Below are positions 56,501 to 64,000 of a DNA stretch of 64,000 nucleotides, in pieces; position 1 is the first letter of the stretch; each line of letters begins with the position of its first letter. Under the pieces are notes generated by a model. It searched no databases and was not told the DNA's origin. It saw nothing but the letters and a program-made list of their open reading frames with translations. The position numbers and the translations under genes are program-made. The stretch comes from Eurosta solidaginis (Eukaryota > Arthropoda > Insecta > Diptera > Tephritidae): the NCBI RefSeq assembly GCF_040869045.1, contig NC_090319.1, forward strand, positions 342,654,302 to 342,718,301. The letters run 5' to 3'.

Positions 56501-57080
56501 TAGTAAAGATGTTATCAGCGCATTCGAAATGAACAAATACTAAATCAATACATAAAATTATTTCGATAAGAGCTGAAAAACTTAAAAAACAACGTTCAAC
56601 GAGATACAGATTAATGTATATTTTCATAGATATTTATATTAATACATCCTAACAGATCGCTACGAAGGAAGGAAACGATGCCGATACGATTGAGACAATC
56701 AGGCGTGGGCATGCTGTATAAATTAATTAAATAACGCAATTAATCTTAACATTTTTTTTTTTCGAATTTTGTACTTCATCGAAAGATTGAAGCCAGTGCA
56801 GTGCGCCAGATTGTGGGAAATTACCCTTTAACAATACTTGCCGTCTTTCAGTGAGTTTTACAGCTCCGGCTCACGCTAAATTCCTCGGGAATGCTCTGGA
56901 TCATTGAGAGACTTGAGAAGCAGATGTCGTGAAATTTTCGCACACGTGAAATGTGATAGGCAGATGTCGTCGCTGTTTTTCATTTAACTCATACGGCGAA
57001 AGGCTAAACAGCGACATCTATTTTTGAAAAAGTAGGTTAATTAAAGGCAGCGTTGCCAAACTAAAAAGAAGTAATTAACA
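53546..57080. other. Gene-poor unassigned DNA
   Basis: Apart from the stray GGAGAATGA-type unit at 54850-54920 I see no element ends and no conserved protein. Open frames up to 102 codons (56235-56543) have AT-driven, low-information composition. Confidence 0.35.
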
Positions 57081-57084
57081 AATT

Positions 57085-57195
57085 ATCTGGCTCACAAATT
57101 GAACCAGACTTCTATCTGGATTTATCTGGCTCAAATCGTTGTTGTTGCATTTACATGCAAAATTATTTATCTGGCTCAGGATTTTGCCACCGGAT
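57085..57195 (-). repeat. Short relic of the GTTCCATTG MITE family
   Basis: Contains TTATCTGGCTCA words and GTTGTTGTTGCATTTACATGC, matching an internal block of the MITEs at 5590-6010 and 29365-29415 in reverse. Confidence 0.5.
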
Positions 57196-58785
57196 GATAG
57201 CAACTGACACAATTTCATTAGATAATATTTTTGTATTTGTGATTCAATCACAGGAGGTTTGCTCGACTGACACATATTTTGACAATTGCAGCCACTTTGC
57301 TCCCAAATCGCACTGACATCCGTTAACTGTGTTGTTTCTTTGCGATTTTTCGAAAAATATTAGTAGTAGAAATAGGAAGCAATTGGCTTACTAATACCCG
57401 ATAAGTACTGAAACTGCATAATTCCTTAGGACATTTCTTTTTAATTTTACGATGAATTAATTAACTATGCCACGATCTATTAGTGTGGCTGAACAAGGGT
57501 TTATGAAAAGTACGACACCAAGGAATTTTGCACTTTCGTAAACCTACGACCATACCAAACCTAAGCCAATTCAAAATTCCTCGTTCAACGTCAAAATATC
57601 GAGCAGTAAATCGATTCACATAAAAATGTTATTAGTAAGTTTGGAGATGCCATAACGAAAGGTACTCATTGAGCATGTTAAGTTTTTCATTCCGTATGTT
57701 CGGAACATTCCTCTCCATTTAAGTATTTGAGGAATCGGTTTATATTTGGAATATTATGTATACACTTATTTGATATATTCGGACCTCGTGAGGTAGTATC
57801 AAACGAACATGTTCCCAATTTTCTAAATTACCGTTTTATCCGGAACATTTCGATGAGTACTTAACGGAAAAGAGCTTTAAGAAATTTCAGAATAAAAAGG
57901 CGAATACTTCCTGTGTAGCAGGACTGCACACAAGTTAAACTCTTCTGTCAAAGTCAAGGCCGGAATATAAAGTTCTAAGACAATAAGCAATTTTCTTTTA
58001 TTTTTTTGGTCAGTTCATTGCGGCTGCTGAGTAGAGTATCACCCCATGTCAACTGCCTGTTCAAAATCGTCCTATCTCAAAATATTTTTCAAAATTTTTC
58101 ATTTCGGAATTTTTCACAAGAAAACCCTATAATATAATTAGATTGAAGAACGCCTTATCTCAGAATGCTTTTCATTAACTCCCTCTTATGTCAAAATGCA
58201 TTGAACTTATACTCATATAGGGAGTCTTTGAAACAAATTTTGATAGTGAATTTTTGAATAAAATTCTAACGTACGGCATTCTTCAAGCAAATTCTGAAAG
58301 AATGACTAAACCAACATAGCTCTTTATCAATTCACGAAATATTTAGTAGAAACTGAATTATTTTCCCCAAAACCCCTTACCATTTACAAATTTATTATCA
58401 CTACTAATGTACTAGTAAAGGTACTTTTCAACTATAATTTTCACTGAAGGGGATTGAATTATTCCCGTTTTCCTTACTTCGTAAAAGTAACCCGTCCAGA
58501 TTTTTCAATTTGGGAGTGTCAAAGCTCTGTCATCGTTGGAGAACAAACCTGTAGTGATTGAATCATGGTATTTCTGGCAACTTAAGAAACAATTTCCATT
58601 ATTTATCTTCCTTGGCATGTCATTCGTAGTATGCACAATTCATAACAGCATGCAATTATTTAGTACAGCAAAGTATCGACATCATAAAAAAAAGCTCGAA
58701 AAAAATTTCGTTGATATTTTTTGAGTAAAAAATAGTAGCAGCGAAGTAATTTTGATATTTCCTTTATCTCTGATCTAAGCCTATG
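57196..58785. other. Unassigned AT-rich DNA
   Basis: No recognisable gene or element. Confidence 0.35.
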
Positions 58786-58789
58786 CTTG

Positions 58790-59285
58790 GAGGGGTAACC
58801 CTGCAAAAAAAATATAGCACAAAGTATCTAGGAGTTATACTAGATAGTAAGTTGTCGTGAAAACTCCATGTGTGAGAGCGAACAAAGCCTCGGCGGCACT
58901 GCATGCATGCAAGAGGATGTTAGGATGCGCGTGTGGCCTATCACCCAAACTCTCTCATTTGGTATTTACGGCAATTGTTAAACCAATACTTTACTATGGT
59001 GCTCTTGTTTGGTGGACAGCCACAAGAAAAGTACGTATACCAAAAAACTTGACAGGGTATGCATAGTATCAATGATTAGCATAACGGGTGCCTTGAAAAC
59101 AACCCCGAAAGCAGCATTGCATGCCATTCTACAGATTCAGCCTGCAGACCTAACGGCAAAAAACATCGTGTTAGCAACTGCAACAAGGCTAAGGCCTCGG
59201 GGTAGCTTGAGTACAGGCGCAAAGGAGTGCAAAGTGTTGCGGAATGCATTCCTTTATGCATTGGAATACAAGGAATGAAATGTAA
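58790..59285 (+). mobile_element. LINE family B (R1/LOA-like) C-terminal fragment
   Basis: Encodes in two frames STKYLGVILDSKLS, then NKASAALHACKRMLGCACGL, KPILYYGALVWWTATRK and, after a shift, SITGALKTTPKAALHAILQI. This is the thumb-to-C-terminal region that follows the family-B RT at 26.9-27.4 kb. Frameshifts and one stop make it inactive. Confidence 0.75.
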
Positions 59286-60189
59286 TGAATAAAAATAAAC
59301 TCATTAGTCATTCCTTTTTCAGGAATAACGAAAAAGTATTGCAATCTTCTGGGAATCTTCACAGGAATAATTTGTCTAAATGGAATCCATTACTTAACGA
59401 TTCTCTCTATACTAATCATGTATCACTCCCTTTCACTCTGAGTATCTCCCTATAAATTCCTCTCCTTACTTCTTGTTTTTTCTCTTACTCCACCATATCG
59501 TATTTCTTCTCTCTTCCCCTACTTTTTAATCCCTGTCTTTATATCTCTTCCCGTCTCTCTTTTCTATCACCCTCTCTCTGTACTTATCCTTCTCTTTTTT
59601 ATAATCCGTTCCCGGGGGCTTGTGCCAACAAGTTCTGCACGAATCCATTACAATATTCTAAACCAGGGCTATTCAAAACTGAAAGTGCACCTATATTACT
59701 GAGAGCGCAATCGTCGCGGTGATCGTGCGGATGAATTGATGTTTCATTTACAGCCTGATTCTAATGTGGTAACAACTTTCTTCACCACGGCAACTTTCTT
59801 CATATGGTAACTTTTGTACCCTTTTGGTATTCTGCCCACGAAAGTAGCCGGATAATTGTTTACCCACTAAAATAGGTGGTAACATCGATGTAATCACACA
59901 AAAGCTGTTGTTTAAAAAAAGGCAATACTGAAAAATAAGGAATTATGAGCGCAAATAAGTAAACATAATAGTAAAAAAGTGTTGCTTCTTGCCATACATA
60001 TTTGTTTCCATGTACTTTCACAGTATATATTACAATATAGGTATGTAAAAACGTATGCATGTGTGCACATATGTATATACACATCGTCCCGTTTATTCAT
60101 TAACATCGTATCTACGAGTAATACTGTTTTCACACAGAAACTTAATGATCTCATTTCACCTGCTAATGAAATCGTAAATTTTTTGCTTT
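59286..60189. other. Unassigned DNA with a pyrimidine-rich part
   Basis: 59400-59610 is polypyrimidine-rich without a fixed period. No genes. Confidence 0.35.
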
Positions 60190-60197
60190 CACACAAT

Positions 60198-60380
60198 CAT
60201 GGCGGAACGATACAAGGTGGGAGCATGGTGACATACCTACAAACAAAAAAAATTCCATGCACTTGTAAATTCGATGGACAAATGTCAAAATCGTACTGCG
60301 CCGGTAGTTGATGTTTCAAATCAAATAAAAAAGGTTATAATCAGCTGTTCGATGCGGCCACCTTGTATCGTTCCGCCATG
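60198..60380. mobile_element. hAT-like MITE, copy 1 (183 bp)
   Basis: Perfect inverted ends CATGGCGGAACGATACAAGG and CCTTGTATCGTTCCGCCATG. Flanked by CACACAAT (60190-60197) and CAGACAAT (60381-60388), an 8-bp duplication with one mismatch. CA...TG ends and an 8-bp site fit hAT. Confidence 0.85.
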
Positions 60381-60559
60381 CAGACAATGACATTTGCTTT
60401 GAAAACTAAGAAGCGGAAACGGAAGCGGAACGCTTTTGACTTCATTAGGCATTCGATTAGCTACTAATTAAATAATAATAGATTCGAATTTTGTAGGGAA
60501 GATTGAGCTCAATAACCGTCTTAATGTAGAAAACTGCTTTAACACATTTTCGGTAAAGC

Positions 60560-60752
60560 CATGGCGGAACCATACACGGTGACAGCATGGTGACATACCT
60601 ACAAACATAAATAAAAATTCCATGTACTTCGTTTTTGTAAATTCGATGGACAAATGTCAAAATCGTACTGCGCCGGAAGTTGATGTATCAAATTAAATAA
60701 AAAAGTTTATATACAGCTGTCCCATGCTGCCACCTTGTATAGTTACGCCATG
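60560..60752. mobile_element. hAT-like MITE, copy 2 (193 bp)
   Basis: Same family and orientation as copy 1. Perfect 8-bp duplication GGTAAAGC at 60552-60559 and 60753-60760. Shares the internal block TTCGATGGACAAATGTCAAA with copy 1. Confidence 0.87.
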
Positions 60753-60933
60753 GGTAAAGCGAAGAAAACCAACTTTTAAATTTCACCATAGACACTGGTG
60801 AGTTTTTCGGTGATGACAGCGTTACCACTTTGGCCAGAATCGCGAATAAAAACAACTGGTAACGATTTTCGGTTACATAATGTTCTGGGTACTATTTTAC
60901 CGGTAACGCTAAGAATCGGACCGTTAGTCGCTT

Positions 60934-61290
60934 AAGCGCCAAATACACGACACGAACATTTCCGCGAACATTCCCATTATGTCATGTTTCTGCGACCTTT
61001 TCTGTCGTGTATGGTGGTGTTTGCCAGTTCGCGCAAATGTTCGCTAAAAATCAAAATATTTTAATTTTTGGCGAACATTTGCGCGAACTGTTCGTGCGTG
61101 TATGGCGAAATAGCTCATAATCGTAGTAATTTCTGAACGGAACAGACGTGCGCGGAAAAGTAAAATGAACAATAAAAAATTTCTGAAAGAGAACTAATGT
61201 TCGGCCAAAAGTTCGTATGGTGTATGGCCAAAGCTGCGAACAAGATTGCGGAATGTTCGCGGAAATGTTCGTGTCGTGTATTTGGCGCTT
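60934..61290. mobile_element. 357-bp MITE with about 41-bp perfect TIRs and a central hairpin
   Basis: Left AAGCGCCAAATACACGACAC continues through GAACATTTCCGCGAACATTCC, and the right end is its exact inverse. A second, inner palindrome (TTCGCGCAAATGTTCGC ... GCGAACATTTGCGCGAA) sits at about 61035-61090. Target duplication unresolved. Confidence 0.8.
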
Positions 61291-62210
61291 TACTAGCAAG
61301 CAACGAGCTAATAACAAGCATATGTATCGCGCATAATTTTTCATACACCGATGTTGCTACGCCAAGTGCCAAGCGACGACTAACTCAATTAACGACGACA
61401 GAGCGAAACATATGCGTGTGAATTGAGAGGGCACAATTGTGCTATGAAATGAATAGCCCTGTTCGGGAGTTACAACAACAAGGTTTAGGGCGGTTTTCAC
61501 TATCTTCACTTCACTATCTTTAGTTATTTTCTTATCTAGGTAGAAGTTATCGACATTCTCGTTTTCTCCCCCCGTTTCGAAATTATCGTTTTCTTCATAC
61601 CAGCGGAAGCATCGACTGTCAGTTAAGTAGAAGGAGAAAGTATAAACAAAAGTCAGCTGTTTTGCTGGCTTTCGTTTTTCCACAATATATTTTGACGACT
61701 TCTTCTACAAAATATTCCTAGTTATCGATTTAACTGGGACTTGCTTCAAGCTATCTGAAGGGCTGCTATACTTACTCCATATAAGTTTTGACTTAACTAG
61801 AGATGGTGAAACGGACGTTAGTAGATATTAGCCGTGTGTTTTTTACACGCGTATGCGTTTACGTTTGCGCGTAAACAAAACGCTTATTCTCGCGATAAAG
61901 CTTAGGAGACCCATCTAGCGGCAGTGGTTATACAACTAGCTATATCATAGGGTGTACCGAAAAGCGGAGACACAAACCTCTGTTTTATGCCTGTGTATGA
62001 CCTATAGCTGAATCAGTTGTGATGAATTGTGTTCATGCACCATTTTAAGAGGTGATACATAGAATTAGTGTAGAGGTGAAACATAGACACATATTTCAGT
62101 TACATCTCAGTATAACGCGTATTGAAATTTAGTAGTACAAATTTTATGCGCAGCAATTTCAGAGGTGTATTTAAAGTCGGACGCTTAGCAGTCCATATAA
62201 AGTTTAAGCG
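61291..62210. other. Unassigned DNA
   Basis: A 108-codon minus frame (61357-61683) and others show no recognisable motif. 61840-61885 is rich in GCGTTTACG words. Confidence 0.35.
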
Positions 62211-62213
62211 TAA

Positions 62214-62797
62214 TGCGGCAGTTACCCACCGACGTGTGCCGCACGTACGGACGTTTGTCGTACGAAGCCCGTTTGACCGAACTTTCAAGCCCGTAGGAAT
62301 CAATGTGTGCGTCTGTGTACATGTACATAACATATTTGTGTGTGTATTGTTTACAACAAAGCACTGTTGCCATTGGCCAGTTTGCATGCATGCTTATGGA
62401 TACATCAACTTTTTCCAATTTAATTTTTGATATTGTAAAAGGCCGGAATACATATTAAATAAGTATAAATAGAATACATATTTATAATCAGGACTTTTAC
62501 ATAATTATTTCGAATTATTTTCACAATTTTTCAAACTTTAATTAGGTGTTTTTGCATAAAATTGCAAACGGTCAAAAATTAGCGCACAAAAGTTTACTAG
62601 GCAACTCTGTCTAGTGAGAGAGCGATCAGCTGACACGTTCTTACGGAAAAAATCCAAATTGTTTTGATTTCTACGTTCCGGGCTACGTACGTACGGGCGT
62701 TGCACGTCGGTGAGTTTTCGTTTACATTGTACACTCATAAGATAGGTCGTGTCAGCTGACACGTTTTTGGTACGTACGTTCGTTAGTAACTGCCGCA
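62214..62797. mobile_element. Harbinger-like non-autonomous element (584 bp)
   Basis: Ends TGCGGCAGTTAC and GTAACTGCCGCA, flanked by TAA on both sides (62211-62213 and 62798-62800). Subterminal CGTACGTACG-type words occur near both ends. No ORF of note. Confidence 0.68.
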
Positions 62798-62800
62798 TAA

Positions 62801-63170
62801 ACGTCTATAGATGTAAAAAACACTGTTATTGTACATATGTACTTAGCTTGAAGGAGCAATGTGCCCGTGTATGGATTCAGCTAAGCTTAAGCCAACTTCT
62901 CAACATCTACTTAAAAACAATATTATCTCTTGTTCTCAATAATCACACAATAACCGCACACTTCCACCCTACCATTCGATCACGACCGACGTAGCAGACA
63001 TACGATGTACCTATACATCGTACAAAGATACAAACAAACATTGCTGATCCACTTGGGTATATTGGGCATATGCATACATCAAGTGCTACGACAGTTGCTA
63101 AGTATGAGATATTTTTCTTCTAATACTTTTTGGATTATCACCTACTTTTTTACTTTGTCGATTTTAACTA
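62801..63170. other. Unassigned DNA
   Basis: No feature recognised. Confidence 0.3.
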
Positions 63171-63171
63171 A

Positions 63172-63560
63172 GAAACAAGTAAGGACGGGACTGTCTTCGG
63201 CTGTGCCGAAGACTTCATAACTTTCATGAATGATGTGTAAGATGTGTAATAGTTATATAAAAAAGAGATGTACATAAGCGACGTTTTCGATTAATACTTA
63301 TAAAATAAAAATCATATAACTAGGTAATCCTCATATAAAGTTTCACGTTTCCTGTGGTCTACATGCGATACCTATAACCATGAGACTCTTATCTAAACGT
63401 ATATAAGTATTTTATGAAATTTAGAACTTCAAGCTATTAAATAAAATAAGGTAGAAATTACGAAAAACTTCTTATCTGAACAATCGGATGCATGGGATAT
63501 ATTCTATATTTACGACGGATCCAAACAATCTTTTTATACACCAATATGTGCTATATACGA
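63172..63560 (+). repeat. DINE/Helitron-like end, second subfamily
   Basis: Starts AACAAGTAAGGACGGGACTG with the hairpin GTCTTCGGCTGTGCCGAAGAC. This is the same architecture as the 42960 element (AACAAGTAAGG then a hairpin) but a different sequence. The body has ATAAAGTTTCACGTTTCCTG and CTTATCTGAACAATCGGATG. The 3' boundary is uncertain. Confidence 0.55.
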
Positions 63561-63599
63561 AAGCACAAAGTACTCGTGGAGTTCGATGTATGTCTGATG

Positions 63600-63890
63600 T
63601 CGAATTAAGTATTAGTTATCGGCTTGTTATCGCCAACGATTTTATATTGAAACTTTATCTGTGCCTGTATCAAAACAAATCGATAATTTTTTCCAAAAAA
63701 TTGATGAAATTTCGTAAACACTTCTATAAATTTTCGATAACTTATCGAAAGCTCTTAGATTAATAATAATAATACTATCGATAATTGTTTTATAACAAAT
63801 CGATAACTCGTCGATAAAAAATCGACAACTCATTGGTAACCTTAGTACTTAGCATTTCGATAAAAAATCGATAACTCGTCTGTCTGTACC
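63600..63890. repeat. Degenerate TTATCGAT array
   Basis: Repeats of ATCGATAACTCGTCGATAAA and TTTTCGATAACTTATCGAAA. Third array of this kind in the window. Confidence 0.7.
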
Positions 63891-63914
63891 TCGTCGAGAA
63901 CACAGCTACTACAA

Positions 63915-64000
63915 AATTTTCCTCTCTTTTCCTTCTCTCTCTTATTTTTCCTTTCCTTCCCTTCCCTTTCTGTTCTTTCCTTGCCCTGCCTTAAATTACT
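63915..64000. repeat. Polypyrimidine tract at window end
   Basis: CTTTTCCTTCTCTCTC and CCTTTCCTTCCCTTCCC blocks follow the TTATCGAT array, as at 47815. Confidence 0.6.

Noticed and set aside
61357..61683. 108-codon minus frame
   Set aside because: No recognisable domain, start context or splice signals; likely chance.

Overview
This is AT-rich nuclear DNA from a higher fly. The one intact gene, Rpn7, and the COX5B-type and succinyl-CoA ligase remnants all look close to their Drosophila counterparts. Compact introns, PIF/Harbinger, hAT, gypsy and LINE debris, tRNA-derived SINEs and Helitron/DINE-like arrays also fit Diptera. From memory, several of the repeat families (the GC-rich element with a GTTGTTGTTG end, and the AACAAGTAAGG arrays) are typical of true fruit flies (Tephritidae), but I could not check this.

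Layout. 0-2.9 kb: LINE fragments and a broken copy of succinyl-CoA ligase alpha. 3.2-5.0 kb: twin miniature DNA transposons. 5.5-7.4 kb: a three-layer nested transposon. 9.7-14.9 kb: a PIF/Harbinger element with transposase and accessory ORF remnants; between them lie two COX5B last-exon fragments and several LINE pieces. 15.5-16.1 kb: palindromic MITEs. 16.4-17.6 kb: intact Rpn7 (+), a 26S proteasome lid subunit. 17.9-42.7 kb (-): a BTB/POZ gene with two alternative last exons, each carrying a FLYWCH zinc finger. Its last exon converges on Rpn7 with overlapping poly(A) signals. Its introns of 16-23 kb are filled with LINEs, SINEs, solo LTRs and Harbinger/hAT-like elements. 43-52 kb: two DINE-like elements in opposite orientation, with about 11 and 20 copies of a 130-bp tandem unit. 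52-64 kb: gene-poor DNA with MITEs, LINE scraps and degenerate TTATCGAT arrays.

Functional reading. Rpn7 is a housekeeping proteasome gene. The BTB gene has the mod(mdg4)/lola architecture: a common BTB exon ends one base into a codon, and both FLYWCH exons begin with exactly the two bases needed to complete it. One locus can therefore join one oligomerisation domain to different DNA-binding tails. The first half of the BTB domain and the promoter were not found; they must lie beyond position 42,727 on the + strand map, probably outside the window. Everything else appears to be decaying mobile DNA.

Limits. Splice sites and repeat edges were read by eye. TE family names come from motifs, termini and target-site duplications, not from searches.
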